DNA of 64,000 nucleotides. Origin: Pseudomonas sp. ICMP22404. Lineage in GTDB: Bacteria > Pseudomonadota > Gammaproteobacteria > Pseudomonadales > Pseudomonadaceae. Positions within the stretch are counted from its first letter, which is position 1; every line of letters begins with the position of its first letter. This document shows, piece after piece, positions 50,703-60,269 of this stretch. Location of the stretch: assembly GCF_006227205.1 (NCBI RefSeq), contig NZ_VCNG01000006.1, positions 124,001 through 188,000 of the forward strand, written 5' to 3'. Below the pieces are notes generated by a model. The model made no database searches. It was not told the origin of the DNA and saw nothing but the letters and a program-made list of their open reading frames with translations. A program made the position numbers and the translations under genes.

Positions 50703-53552
50703 ATGCCAAGTCCCGCTGGTTTTACATTTGCTCTGCCGGCAAGTTTGACCGGAAATGCCCAAGTCGACAGCCTGATCTACGGCACTTACTGGATGGATAC
50801 CAACGGCACGTTCTCCACGGCCTTGACATACAGTTTCATGACCACCGATTCATATTTCGCCAGCTCCTATAGCAACGTAAATGAATACACGTCTGGCTAC
50901 GTCCTGTCTTCAGCGCAACAAAGCGCCATTGTCAGCGCCCTGGGCAAATGGAGTTCAGTGGCCGATATCAAGTTCACCCAGGTGAGCGAGTCTTCCACCA
51001 ACGTCGGCGACTTGCGATTCGGTGGTTATGGGGACATGGACGACGGCACCGCCGCCTGGGGTTATTTCCCCGGCCTGAGCGCCAGCGCCGGTGACGTCTG
51101 GATCGGGCCGGCGACGAGCGACCCAAGCCCCGTTCAGGGCAGTTACGATTATCTGACTTTCGTGCATGAAATTGGCCACGCGCTGGGTCTCAAGCATCCG
51201 TTCACCCCAGGTCCTAGCAACCCCACGGTGCTTGCTGCCCAGTACGATGATGTCCGTTATACGGTCATGAGTTACCACAACTCGTACTCTTATGAGCCGA
51301 CCACCCCCATGCTGCTGGATATTGCCGCCATCCAGAGTCTTTATGGTGCCAATACCCTTTGGCAGACCGGTAACAACACCTATAGCTGGGCGGTTGACCA
51401 GTCGGTATTCGAGACCATCTGGGACGCCGGTGGCAATGACACGATCGATGCCAGTAATCAGCTGTCGGCAGTGCGCATCAATCTGAATGAGGGGCAGTTC
51501 AGCAAGATCGGCCAGGCATTCCTGAACACAGACACCAATACCGCCTTTAATGAAGGGCTGGCGATAGCCTATGGCGCCAAGATCGAAAACGCTGTGGGCT
51601 CGGCCAATGACGATACCCTGATAGGTAATGCACTGGGTAACGTTCTGAATGGTCTTGCCGGTAAAGACACCCTGATCGGCGGCGCCGGCAACGACACCTA
51701 TGTGGTCGACAACGTCGGTGACGTGATCAGCGAAGACAGCACGCTGGCCGGCGAGATTGACAGCGTGCGCTCTTCGGTGAGCTGGGGGCTGGGTGCCAAC
51801 CTGGAAAACCTCACGCTGATCGGAAATGACAACATCAACGGCCTCGGTAACGCCCTTGCCAACGTACTGACCGGCAACGCGGGCAACAACGTGCTGGTCG
51901 GTGGCGCCGGAGCGGACACGCTGATCGGCGGCGCCGGCAACGACACCTATGTGGTCGACAACGTCGGTGACGTGATCAGCGAAGACAGCACGCTGGCCGG
52001 CGAGATCGACATGGTGCGCTCTTCGGTGAGCTGGGGGCTGGGTGCCAACCTGGAAAACCTCACGCTGATCGGAAATGACAACATCAACGGCCTCGGTAAC
52101 GCCCTTGACAACGTACTGACCGGCAACGCGGGCAACAACGTGCTGGTCGGTGGCGCCGGGGCGGACACGCTGATCGGCGGTACCGGCAACGACACCTATG
52201 TAGTCGACAATATCGGCGACACGGTCACCGAGCTCGCCGACGAAGGCCATGACCTGGTGCGCACGTCGGTCAGCTATACCCTGTCGGCCAATGTCGAGGA
52301 TGGTCAACTGGTCGGCCTCTCGGCCATCAATATCACTGGCAACGCCTTGGACAACCGCCTCACCGGTAACGTGGAGGCCAACCTGCTGGATGGCGGTCTC
52401 GGAGCCGACACCCTGATCGGAGGCACCGGCAACGACACCTATGTGGTCGACAACGTCGGTGATGTGATCAGTGAAGACAGCACGCTGGCCGGCGAGATTG
52501 ACAGCGTGCGCTCTTCGGTGAGCTGGGGGCTGGGTGCCAACCTGGAGAACCTCACGCTGATCGGAAATGACAACATCAACGGCCTCGGTAACGCCCTTGA
52601 CAACGTACTGACCGGCAACGCGGGCAACAACGTGCTGGTCGGTGGCGCCGGGGCGGACACGCTGATCGGCGGCACCGGCAACGACACCTATGTAGTCGAC
52701 AACATCGGTGATGTGATCAGCGAAGAGAGCACCCTGGCCGGCGAGATCGACATCGTGCGCTCTTCGGTGAGCTGGGGGCTGGGTGCCAACCTGGAGAACC
52801 TCACGCTGATCGGAAATGACAACATCAACGGCCTCGGTAACGCCCTTGACAACGTACTGACCGGCAACGCGGGCAACAACGTGCTGGTCGGTGGCGCCGG
52901 GGCGGACACGCTGATCGGCGGTACCGGCAACGACACCTATGTAGTCGACAATATCGGCGACACGGTCACCGAGCTCGCCGACGAAGGCCATGACCTGGTG
53001 CGCACGTCGGTCAGCTATACCCTGTCGGCCAATGTCGAGGATGGTCAACTGGTCGGCCTCTCCGCTATCAATCTCACTGGCAACGCGCTGGACAACAGCC
53101 TGATCGGCAACGGCGCCGCCAACGTGCTCAACGGCCTGGACGGCGCGGACATTCTGGATGGCGGCGCAGACAATGATCAGCTTGACGGCGGCGCGGGCAA
53201 TGACGTGCTGATCGGTGGCATTGGCACTGACACCCTGACGGGTGGTACCGGAGCCGATAGCTTCATGTTCGGCGCGTTAAATGAGTTGGGTATCGGCAAT
53301 GCTCGCGACATCATCCTGGATTTCAGTCAACTCCAAGGCGATAAGCTTGACCTGTCGAAGCTGGATGCCAATATCCTCGCTGCAGGAATCAACCAATTCA
53401 GCTTCATCGATTCGGCTGACTTCAGCGGTGCAGGGCAATTGCGCTTCGTCGACCATGTGCTTTCCGGCAATATCGACGGCAATCTGGGAGCGGACTTCGA
53501 AATCCAACTGGTGGGTGTCAACACCTTCAGTGCCAGCGATCTGGTTGCTTGA
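50703..53552 (+). CDS. Serralysin-like M10 metalloprotease with large RTX repeat region
   Basis: A 949-aa secreted protein. The catalytic domain has the zinc motif HEIGHALGLKH (His155, 159, 165; Glu156) and the Met-turn VMSYHNSY (Met189, Tyr191). Serralysins are usually about 480 aa; here residues 322-815 are six RTX units of 81-83 aa in the order A-A-B-A-A-B. Each carries GGxGxDTLIGG nonapeptides that bind calcium. Shorter RTX repeats and a C-terminal secretion region follow, ending NTFSASDLVA. No Sec signal peptide is present, as expected for type I export by the genes just upstream. The start has AGGAAG upstream. No AprI/Inh inhibitor gene is adjacent. Confidence 0.92.
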   Translation: MPSPAGFTFALPASLTGNAQVDSLIYGTYWMDTNGTFSTALTYSFMTTDSYFASSYSNVNEYTSGYVLSSAQQSAIVSALGKWSSVADIKFTQVSESSTNVGDLRFGGYGDMDDGTAAWGYFPGLSASAGDVWIGPATSDPSPVQGSYDYLTFVHEIGHALGLKHPFTPGPSNPTVLAAQYDDVRYTVMSYHNSYSYEPTTPMLLDIAAIQSLYGANTLWQTGNNTYSWAVDQSVFETIWDAGGNDTIDASNQLSAVRINLNEGQFSKIGQAFLNTDTNTAFNEGLAIAYGAKIENAVGSANDDTLIGNALGNVLNGLAGKDTLIGGAGNDTYVVDNVGDVISEDSTLAGEIDSVRSSVSWGLGANLENLTLIGNDNINGLGNALANVLTGNAGNNVLVGGAGADTLIGGAGNDTYVVDNVGDVISEDSTLAGEIDMVRSSVSWGLGANLENLTLIGNDNINGLGNALDNVLTGNAGNNVLVGGAGADTLIGGTGNDTYVVDNIGDTVTELADEGHDLVRTSVSYTLSANVEDGQLVGLSAINITGNALDNRLTGNVEANLLDGGLGADTLIGGTGNDTYVVDNVGDVISEDSTLAGEIDSVRSSVSWGLGANLENLTLIGNDNINGLGNALDNVLTGNAGNNVLVGGAGADTLIGGTGNDTYVVDNIGDVISEESTLAGEIDIVRSSVSWGLGANLENLTLIGNDNINGLGNALDNVLTGNAGNNVLVGGAGADTLIGGTGNDTYVVDNIGDTVTELADEGHDLVRTSVSYTLSANVEDGQLVGLSAINLTGNALDNSLIGNGAANVLNGLDGADILDGGADNDQLDGGAGNDVLIGGIGTDTLTGGTGADSFMFGALNELGIGNARDIILDFSQLQGDKLDLSKLDANILAAGINQFSFIDSADFSGAGQLRFVDHVLSGNIDGNLGADFEIQLVGVNTFSASDLVA
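51666..52406 (+). repeat. RTX higher-order repeat, copy 1 (A1-A2-B1)
   Basis: Units A1 (51666-51914) and A2 (51915-52163) are 249 bp each; B1 (52164-52406) is 243 bp. All three start with GACAC(C/G)CTGATCGG. A encodes VISEDSTLAGEID; B encodes TVTELADEGHDLV. Confidence 0.93.
52407..53147 (+). repeat. RTX higher-order repeat, copy 2 (A3-A4-B2)
   Basis: Units A3 (52407-52655), A4 (52656-52904) and B2 (52905-53147) repeat copy 1 in order and length, with few base differences, so the 741-bp block was duplicated as a whole. Confidence 0.93.
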
Positions 53553-53582
53553 TCGGCCTCTGAGAACACCGATCCGTGGAAA

Positions 53583-53661
53583 GGGAGCTTGCTCCCGCTG
53601 GGGCCGCATAGCGGCCCTTTCTTTTGTGGGCGCTTTGCACTCAGGCGGCAGCAAGCTCCCT
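53583..53661. repeat. Inverted repeat enclosing the protease terminator
   Basis: AGGGAGCTTGCT (53583-53594) and AGCAAGCTCCCT (53650-53661) are exact complements, flanking the terminator hairpin. It resembles another interspersed pseudomonad repeat type. Confidence 0.7.
53602..53626 (+). terminator. Rho-independent terminator of the RTX protease gene
   Basis: Stem GGGCCGC-ATA-GCGGCCC followed by TTTCTTTT, 50 bases after the stop codon. Confidence 0.85.
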
Positions 53662-53823
53662 CGCGACTGTTTCCGAGCAAGTGAACAGTGCCGCGCTTAT
53701 CAGGCGGCGTTTTCATATAGGTTCGAAAAATAATTCAGCCAGCCTGTCGATTTCTCCCATTGTCATTCGATTATCCATGGAACCGCTGCAACGGCGGCTT
53801 ACTCAGCATCAGGAGATAAGACC

Positions 53824-54249
53824 ATGCGATTTTTGGTGATCGTCAAAGCCAGCCCGGAATCGGAAGCCGGGGAAATGCCCAGTGAAGCGTTGCTGACCGC
53901 CATGGGTGCCTACAATGAAGAATTGGTCAAGGCCGGGGTAATGCTCGCGGGTGAAGGCCTGCACCCCAGTTCCAAGGGCGTGCGCGTACAGTTTTCCGGC
54001 AAGAACCGGACCGTTGTCGACGGCCCCTTTGCTGAAACCAAGGAGCTGATCGCCGGCTTCTGGATCTTCCAGGTCCAGTCGCTGCAGGAGGCCATTGACT
54101 GGGTCAAGCGTTGTCCAAACCCGATGGTCAGCGACAGCGAAATCGAAATCCGCCAGATCTTTGAAATGGAGGATTTCGGCGAGACCTTTACTCCCGACCT
54201 GCGCGAGCAGGAAGCACGCCTGCGGGCGCAGATGTCTGATCAATCGTAG
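53824..54249 (+). CDS. YCII/DGPF-family protein
   Basis: A 141-aa protein of the YciI-like superfamily. It has the DGPF motif (VVDGPFAETKELIAGFWIF) and the N-terminal MRFLVIVKASPESEAG with the family's AYNEELVKAG helix. Functions are mostly unknown; many such genes accompany ECF sigma factors, but none is nearby. AGGAG lies upstream and the PhnB-like gene follows 24 bases later, so the two are probably co-transcribed. Confidence 0.85.
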   Translation: MRFLVIVKASPESEAGEMPSEALLTAMGAYNEELVKAGVMLAGEGLHPSSKGVRVQFSGKNRTVVDGPFAETKELIAGFWIFQVQSLQEAIDWVKRCPNPMVSDSEIEIRQIFEMEDFGETFTPDLREQEARLRAQMSDQS

Positions 54250-54273
54250 AACCTGACACCAGGAGATCCGACC

Positions 54274-54681
54274 ATGAGAATCATTCCTTACCTGACCTTC
54301 AACGGTAACTGCAAGGAAGCCTTCGCGCTGTACAAGGACGTGCTGGGCGGTGAGCAGTTTTCCATGACCTTTGCCGAAGCGCCTGAAGAAACGGGCATGC
54401 CCAAGGACAACAACCTGATCCTGCATACCTGCCTGACCGTCGGCGACTTCAGCCTGATGGCCTCCGATTGTCCGCCGGGCCAGCCTTACCGCAAGCCGCA
54501 GGGTGTTTCGGTGTCCCTCAATGTCGACAGCGTGGCCGAGGCCGAGCGACTGTTCAATGGCTTGAGTGCGGGGGGCAGCGTGCACATGCCGTTGGCAAAG
54601 ACTTTCTGGGCGGAACGTTTCGCCATGTTCGAAGACCGTTTCGGGATTGCCTGGATGGTCAACTGCGAAGGTGCGAAGTAG
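54274..54681 (+). CDS. PhnB-like VOC-fold protein
   Basis: A 135-aa glyoxalase/VOC-superfamily protein. Visible segments are RIIPYLTFNGNCKEAFALYKDVLGGE, DNNLILHTCLTVGDFSLMASD and AERFAMFEDRFGIAWMVN, the PhnB/3-demethylubiquinone-methyltransferase-like signature. The catalytic role is unknown. CAGGAG lies upstream of the ATG. Confidence 0.87.
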   Translation: MRIIPYLTFNGNCKEAFALYKDVLGGEQFSMTFAEAPEETGMPKDNNLILHTCLTVGDFSLMASDCPPGQPYRKPQGVSVSLNVDSVAEAERLFNGLSAGGSVHMPLAKTFWAERFAMFEDRFGIAWMVNCEGAK

Positions 54682-54702
54682 GGGGGCGAACGGGGTGTCG
54701 GT

Positions 54703-55695
54703 CTAGAGCGACGCCCTGATCACCAACGGGCAATCCACTGGCTGGGTGCCCGTGACCTCAAGCGTTTCGATCAGGTGCCGGGCGGCCTGACGGCCGATCT
54801 CGTAGTACGGCAGTTGCACCGTGGTCAGGGGCGGGATGAACAGTTCGGCGATGCCGATCATGTTGTCATAGCCGAGCACGGCCACGTCGCCGGGAATCTT
54901 CAGGCCACGGCCCAACAGCAACTGATAGGCACAAAAAGCAATGCGGTCGTTGCCGCAGATCAGGATGTCGAACTCGGGGCGGCCGTCGACGATGTGCCGG
55001 TCAAGAATGGTGGCGGTTTCACCATAGGCATCGTGATCGGAAAGGTCGTATTGCAGCAGTGCTTCGGGAGGCAGCCCGAATGCCTGGCAGGCACGCTGCA
55101 GCCCGACCTGTCGCAGACCCCAGGCAAGGCTGCGTTTTGGCAGATTGATGCACAGCGGGCGTCGATAGCCCTGGCTCAAGGCGTGATGCACGGCGCGATG
55201 CTGGCCGGTCTCGTCATCGGGCACATAACTGACCAGACGACCGTCATCCTCCAGGCAGTTGGCGAGCACCAGCGGTTTGCTCTTCAGGCGCTCGGGAATG
55301 CTCACCTGGCGCAACCCCATGGCACTGAAGATCAACCCGTCGGGACGGTGCGAGAGCATCAGGTCGATGTCCTGGTCGGTGGGCGGGTTGTTCAACAGGT
55401 TGAGGATGAAGACGTTCCAGCCTGCCTGCTGCGCGGTCTGTTCGATGGACAGCAGCAGCTCGACCGCGAACGGCGTGGTCGCAGTGTCCAGGGCGAACAC
55501 ACCGATGGTCCGTGCCTGGAGGTTATCGCCACGCATTCTGCGTGCCGACAGGCTCGGTACGAACTGCAACTCATCAATGGCGCTCCTTACCCGCTGAAGG
55601 GTTTCGGCGCTCAGTTTTTCCGGATTGTTGAGCGCTCTGGAAACCGTCATCAGGGACACGCCGGCCAGTTGTGCAACGTCTTTCACTGAAGTCAT
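54703..55695 (-). CDS. LacI-family repressor of the sucrose/fructoside cluster
   Basis: A 330-aa LacI/GalR regulator. The N-terminal HTH is TSVKDVAQLAGVSLMTVSRALN with the hinge helix VPSLSARRMRG, followed by a periplasmic-binding-like effector domain (IGVFALDTATTPFAVELL, DILICGNDRIAFCAYQLLL, VAVLGYDNMIGIAEL). It lies 64 bases after the GH32 gene on the same strand, at the end of the importer operon. Its probable target is the GTTAACGTTAAC operator at 61575-61586. The effector is probably sucrose, fructose or a derivative. Confidence 0.9.
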   Translation of the reverse strand: MTSVKDVAQLAGVSLMTVSRALNNPEKLSAETLQRVRSAIDELQFVPSLSARRMRGDNLQARTIGVFALDTATTPFAVELLLSIEQTAQQAGWNVFILNLLNNPPTDQDIDLMLSHRPDGLIFSAMGLRQVSIPERLKSKPLVLANCLEDDGRLVSYVPDDETGQHRAVHHALSQGYRRPLCINLPKRSLAWGLRQVGLQRACQAFGLPPEALLQYDLSDHDAYGETATILDRHIVDGRPEFDILICGNDRIAFCAYQLLLGRGLKIPGDVAVLGYDNMIGIAELFIPPLTTVQLPYYEIGRQAARHLIETLEVTGTQPVDCPLVIRASL

Positions 55696-55759
55696 GCGAA
55701 GTGGGGCCCGTCAGGTTGACGGGCAATCATGACACAGGGTCCGGGCTTCTCGCGACCGT

Positions 55760-57283
55760 TCATAGCCAGCCTGATCCCAGCGGCCATGCCCTGGGAATGG
55801 AGACGTGTCCGCCGTTCCCGCTGGCCAGCAACTTCACTCCCAGGCTGTCGGAGCGGGGATAGAGGCGGCTGCTGAGGCTGAAGCGTCCGCTCTGGTCAAA
55901 CACCTCTATGGATGAACGATCAAGAAACACCCGCAACTCCAACTGCTCAAGTGACGGGTCTATCGGCACGCTGCGCTGACCGTCGACTTGCGCCCCCGAG
56001 CGACTGCGATCCAGTACCAGGCGTTGCAACGCCCCATCGTAGTAGAGCAGGGTTTGTTCAGCGCTTTCGTCATCAGTGCTGCAGCGCAAGGCGACGCCCA
56101 GGTGACCGTCGGTGCAGCCCAGCAGGTCCAGGTGCACCAGGAGCTCGAGCCGGTCGCCGCTGATGTGCGATAACCATTGAGTGCCCGGACCGGCCCACGG
56201 CGACGTGCCGAGAAGCGGCGCCTGGCGCAAGGCCGTCAGCTCCCGCGCCGGAAACACGCGCAAGCGATCGGCCTGCAACTCAAGCTCGCGAGGCAGGCCG
56301 AGCATGCCGCACCAGTGATGCGCCTGGCTCGGCATCGGGCTCTCCCACATGTCGAGCCACGCCCACACCAGGCGTCGCCCATCGGCGGCCTCCAGCGTTT
56401 GCGCGGCGTAGAAATCATGGCCATTATCCAGTTCGATAAAGGGCCCGCCGGTGAAGTGCCAATCGCTGTCGAGCCGGCCTACCCGGTAACCGGTCTGGTA
56501 CTTGTTGAGACGTTCGTAACCCTGGGGATGCATGCCCTGGGGGGAATACAGCAGCACATCGCGTCCGCCCAGTCGAAACAGATCCGGACATTCCCACATA
56601 TAACCATCGCCTTCCTCGCCCTGGTCGACATAATCAAGGAACTCCCAGGCGTGCAGATCCGTCGAGCGGTACAGCGGCAGCAGTGGTGTGTCGCCCAGGC
56701 GGGCGCCGGCAATCAGGTACCAATGGTCATCCTGCTTCCAGACCTTGGGATCACGAAAGTGCATTATCGTGTTCTCGGGTGGGCGCTCGATCACCGCGCC
56801 GTGCTTGACGAAGTGGATGCCGTCGGTACTGGTGGCCAGGCACTGGACTTGTCGGATCAGGCGTTCATCCCCCACATCCCCCAGCCACGCATGCCCGGTG
56901 TAGATCAGCGCCAGGGTGTCCCCGCACACCACCGCACTGCCGGAAAAGCAGCCGTCACGGTCGAAGTCGTCGCCTGGCGCCAGAGCGATGGGCAGATGCT
57001 GCCAATGAACCAGGTCGGCGCTCTTGGCGTGGCCCCAATACATTGGTCCCCATTTCGCTTCGAAGGGGTGGTGTTGATAGAACACATGGTATTCGCCGCG
57101 AAAGTACACCACTCCGTTAGGGTCGTTCATCCAGCCCGCCACAGGGGCAAGATGATAGTCGGGTCGGTAATCCTGGATGACGCGGGACAGGCCATCGCTC
57201 AGCGCCTGCTGTGCATGTTCAAGGGCCGGGGACAGGGTTGCAGGGGGCATAGGTGCGTTCATGGTATTCAAAGACAAGGTCAT
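55760..57283 (-). CDS. GH32 beta-fructofuranosidase (sucrose hydrolase)
   Basis: A 507-aa glycoside hydrolase family 32 enzyme. The nucleophile Asp is in GWMNDPNGVVYF, the transition-state Asp in HFRDPKVW, and the acid/base Glu in MWECPDLFRLG. A C-terminal beta-sandwich has LRVFLDRSSIEVFDQSGRFSLSSRLYP. No signal peptide is visible, so it hydrolyses an imported, unphosphorylated beta-fructoside (sucrose or similar) in the cytoplasm. The start overlaps the ATPase stop (ATGA), giving translational coupling; an ATG seven codons later is possible. Confidence 0.93.
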   Translation of the reverse strand: MTLSLNTMNAPMPPATLSPALEHAQQALSDGLSRVIQDYRPDYHLAPVAGWMNDPNGVVYFRGEYHVFYQHHPFEAKWGPMYWGHAKSADLVHWQHLPIALAPGDDFDRDGCFSGSAVVCGDTLALIYTGHAWLGDVGDERLIRQVQCLATSTDGIHFVKHGAVIERPPENTIMHFRDPKVWKQDDHWYLIAGARLGDTPLLPLYRSTDLHAWEFLDYVDQGEEGDGYMWECPDLFRLGGRDVLLYSPQGMHPQGYERLNKYQTGYRVGRLDSDWHFTGGPFIELDNGHDFYAAQTLEAADGRRLVWAWLDMWESPMPSQAHHWCGMLGLPRELELQADRLRVFPARELTALRQAPLLGTSPWAGPGTQWLSHISGDRLELLVHLDLLGCTDGHLGVALRCSTDDESAEQTLLYYDGALQRLVLDRSRSGAQVDGQRSVPIDPSLEQLELRVFLDRSSIEVFDQSGRFSLSSRLYPRSDSLGVKLLASGNGGHVSIPRAWPLGSGWL

Positions 57284-58419
57284 AGGGCGCCTGCGGGGGC
57301 CGGGCGCAGTGGCACGCCATCGGGCAGGGTTTCAAGGGCGTGACGCTTCAAGGCCACCCCGTCGGTATCGAACAGGTGCAGATTGTCGGTTTCCAGGCGC
57401 AGTTTGACCCGGTCGCCGACCTGCCAGCCTGCGTTCACCTCGCAACGACAGATCAGCGGCTCGTCCTGGCCGGTATCGATGTGCACATAGGTTTCGCTAC
57501 CGAGGTATTCGACCCCGGTCACGACCACGCCAGCGGATCCTGGCGCGGCTTCCAGCGTCACGTGTTCCGGGCGGATCCCCAGGCTCAGTTGGGTGTCCGC
57601 CGCGAGGCCGGAGCTGTCGAAGGGTAGGGATGCCTTGCCCAACACAAAGCTTTCCACCAGGCTGGTTTCCCCTGGCGCATGCAGAAACGCCGCAAGAAAA
57701 TTCATCCTGGGCGAGCCCAGGAAACCGGCGACAAAGCGGCTGGCCGGGCGCTCGTAAAGTTCACGCGGCGAGCCGACCTGCTCGATGCGACCACCGTTGA
57801 GCACGACAATTTTGTCGGCCAGGGTCATCGCCTCGACCTGATCGTGGGTGACGTAGATCACGGTCGAACCCAGCCGGGCGTGCAACCGGGCGATTTCGTT
57901 GCGCATCTGCACGCGCAGGGAGGCATCCAGGTTGGACAGCGGTTCGTCGAACAACAGGATGTCCGGTTCCCTCGCCATGGCCCTGCCCATGGCCACCCGC
58001 TGACGCTGTCCGCCCGACAACTCCTTTGGCTTGCGTTGCAGGAGCTTGTCCAGTTGCAGGATCTGCGCGGTTTTCAGCACGCGCTCGCGCAGGCTGGTCT
58101 TTTCGGTCTTGGCCAGTTTGAGCCCGAAACTGATGTTGTCGTAGACGGTCATGTGCGGGTACAGCGCATACGACTGGAACACCATGCCAACGCCACGCTC
58201 ACGGGGTTCCAGGTCGTTGACCCGGCGTCCGTCGATCAGCAGGTCACCGTCACAGATCGAGTCCAGTCCGGCGATCAGGCGTAGCAAGGTCGATTTTCCG
58301 CAACCGGACGGGCCGACGAACACCACGAACTCACCCGCCGCGATGTCCAGGCTGACGTCGCGCAGAATGCGCGCGCCGCCCAATTGTTTGTTCACGTTGT
58401 GCAGTTTCAATTTGCTCAC
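57280..58419 (-). CDS. Sugar ABC transporter ATPase (MalK/UgpC type)
   Basis: A 379-aa ATPase with Walker [10 protein letters not shown], signature [15 protein letters not shown], Walker [14 protein letters not shown] and a TOBE regulatory domain. It energises uptake through the two permeases upstream. ATGA overlap with the hydrolase gene. Confidence 0.94.
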   Translation of the reverse strand: MSKLKLHNVNKQLGGARILRDVSLDIAAGEFVVFVGPSGCGKSTLLRLIAGLDSICDGDLLIDGRRVNDLEPRERGVGMVFQSYALYPHMTVYDNISFGLKLAKTEKTSLRERVLKTAQILQLDKLLQRKPKELSGGQRQRVAMGRAMAREPDILLFDEPLSNLDASLRVQMRNEIARLHARLGSTVIYVTHDQVEAMTLADKIVVLNGGRIEQVGSPRELYERPASRFVAGFLGSPRMNFLAAFLHAPGETSLVESFVLGKASLPFDSSGLAADTQLSLGIRPEHVTLEAAPGSAGVVVTGVEYLGSETYVHIDTGQDEPLICRCEVNAGWQVGDRVKLRLETDNLHLFDTDGVALKRHALETLPDGVPLRPAPAGAL

Positions 58420-58446
58420 GATAGGGTTCCTTGTCTTTATGGGGCC

Positions 58447-59289
58447 TCAGCCCTTCAACGCGCCAGCGGTGAGTCCGGAAACGATCCGGCGTTGGAAGAT
58501 CAGCACCAGGATGACCAGTGGGACGGTGACCAGCACCGACGCCGCCATCAGCAACCCCCAAGGCAGTTCATGGGAGCTGCCGCCGGAAATCAGGGCGATG
58601 GCGACCGGGACCGTGCGTTGGGTGTCGGTCAGGGTGAACGTCAGGGCGAACAGGAATTCGTTCCAGGCTGCAATGAAGGCCAGCAGGCCGGTGGTGACCA
58701 GTGCCGGCCAGAGCAGCGGCAGCAGCACCCGGGTCAGCGTGACCCAGGGCGACGCACCGTCCATGATTGCCGCCTCTTCCAGCTCGTGGGGCAGTTGTCC
58801 CATGAAGGTCGTCAGCACCCAGACGGTGAAGGGCAAGGTGAAAATCGTGTAGCTCAGGATCAGCGCCCAGGACGTGTTGTAGAGGCCCAGGGCCCGGATC
58901 ACCTCGAACAGCCCGGACAGCACGGCGACCTGAGGAAACATCGACACGCCCAGGACCAGCATCAACACCGTGCCTCGGCCACGAAACTTGACCCTGCCCA
59001 GCGCATAGGCAGCCGTCAGGCTGAGGAACAGCGCCAGCGCGACCACGCATAGCGAAACCACCAGCGAATTGCCGATGGCCCGCAGGAACGAGGCTTGCTG
59101 GAGTACTGCGGCATAGTTGGAAAAGTCGGGGTTGTCGATCCAGTAGCTCACCTGGAACAAGGCCGTGGATGACTTCAGCGACGTGACGATGGCGTAGTAG
59201 AAAGGGAAGACCGCATACAGCAGCAGGATCCCGATCAGGCACCAGAACCCGAGGCGCAACAGCGCTTTTTTCAGCAGTCGCCGATTCAT
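58447..59289 (-). CDS. Sugar ABC transporter permease (MalG type)
   Basis: A 280-aa permease with six helices and the EAA loop EEAAIMDGASPWVTLTRVLLP. The start at 59289 overlaps the preceding permease stop (ATGA). Confidence 0.94.
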   Translation of the reverse strand: MNRRLLKKALLRLGFWCLIGILLLYAVFPFYYAIVTSLKSSTALFQVSYWIDNPDFSNYAAVLQQASFLRAIGNSLVVSLCVVALALFLSLTAAYALGRVKFRGRGTVLMLVLGVSMFPQVAVLSGLFEVIRALGLYNTSWALILSYTIFTLPFTVWVLTTFMGQLPHELEEAAIMDGASPWVTLTRVLLPLLWPALVTTGLLAFIAAWNEFLFALTFTLTDTQRTVPVAIALISGGSSHELPWGLLMAASVLVTVPLVILVLIFQRRIVSGLTAGALKG

Positions 59290-60248
59290 GAGCGGACCTC
59301 CATCTGGCGGCGTCCGAGGTACAGATAGACGATGGCGATCACTGCCACGACCAGGAACAGCAGACTCGAGGCGGCGCTGCCGTAACCGACGTCCTGGAAC
59401 TCCACCAGGTGCTGGCGGGCGTAGACCGACATGCTCATGGTGCTCGACGAATTCGAGGTCAGCACATAGATGACATCGAACACCCGCAAGGCGTCGAGAA
59501 TGCGGAAGATCGCTGCCACCAGCAGCGCCGGCAGCAGCAATGGCAGGGTGACCCGCCAGAACACTTTTAACGGATGGATGCCATCGACCCGTGCGGCTTC
59601 GTAGCAATCGCCCGGCAACATCTGCAAGGCAGCCAGCATCAACAGCGTGACAAAAGGGACGGTCTTCCAGACGTCGACGATAATCACCGCCCACATCGAC
59701 AGCTGCGCGTCTGCCGTCCAGGCCAGGGGCGCGTCAATCAGACCAAGGCCCAGCATCAGGTGATTGATGATGCCGAACTGGTCGTTGAGCATCCATGACC
59801 AGATCTTCGCCGAGACAATGGTCGGAATCGCCCAGGGAATCAGGATCAACGCCCGCACCAGGGCGCGCCCGGTGAACTTGATGTTGAGCAACAGTGCCAC
59901 CAGCAGCCCCAGGACCATTTCCAGTCCCACCGACACCACGGTGAAATGCAGGGTGTTGCGCACCGCGTTCCACCACTGGGGATCCACCAGCACGCCGGAC
60001 CAGCCGGAGCCGCTGTAGTACAGGTAATTGCTCAGGCCCACAAAGGTGCCGCCCGTGGTATCCGCGAGGCTGGCGTCGGTCAGGCTGAACCAGAACGTAC
60101 GCAGCAGCGGCCAGGCCGCTACCAAGGTCAGGCACAGCAGCATCGGCGCCAGGAACAGCCAGGCGGCGCGTACTCGGCGGCGTTGTACCGGCGTTTCCCG
60201 GGCGGGCAGATGCTCGGCGCAGGGCGCGTGGACAGAAGAGACAGACAT
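59286..60248 (-). CDS. Sugar ABC transporter permease (MalF type)
   Basis: A 320-aa permease with a soluble N-terminus of about 25 residues and six helices. The EAA loop is YEAARVDGIHPLKVFWRVTLP. It lies 21 bases after the binding-protein gene and is coupled to the second permease. Confidence 0.94.
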   Translation of the reverse strand: MSVSSVHAPCAEHLPARETPVQRRRVRAAWLFLAPMLLCLTLVAAWPLLRTFWFSLTDASLADTTGGTFVGLSNYLYYSGSGWSGVLVDPQWWNAVRNTLHFTVVSVGLEMVLGLLVALLLNIKFTGRALVRALILIPWAIPTIVSAKIWSWMLNDQFGIINHLMLGLGLIDAPLAWTADAQLSMWAVIIVDVWKTVPFVTLLMLAALQMLPGDCYEAARVDGIHPLKVFWRVTLPLLLPALLVAAIFRILDALRVFDVIYVLTSNSSSTMSMSVYARQHLVEFQDVGYGSAASSLLFLVVAVIAIVYLYLGRRQMEVRS

Positions 60249-60269
60249 GGTGATTTCCTTCCTTGTGGC

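Noticed and set aside
50955..53048. 697-codon open frame on the minus strand over the RTX repeats
   Set aside because: Its repetitiveness only mirrors the RTX gene on the other strand; no start signal or known domain.
51666..53147. CRISPR-like periodicity
   Set aside because: The repeats are 243-249 bp, coding and contiguous, without spacers.
50703..53552. Assignment as alkaline protease AprA
   Set aside because: It is twice the usual length, has a different repeat architecture and lacks the inhibitor gene, so only the M10 family is claimed.
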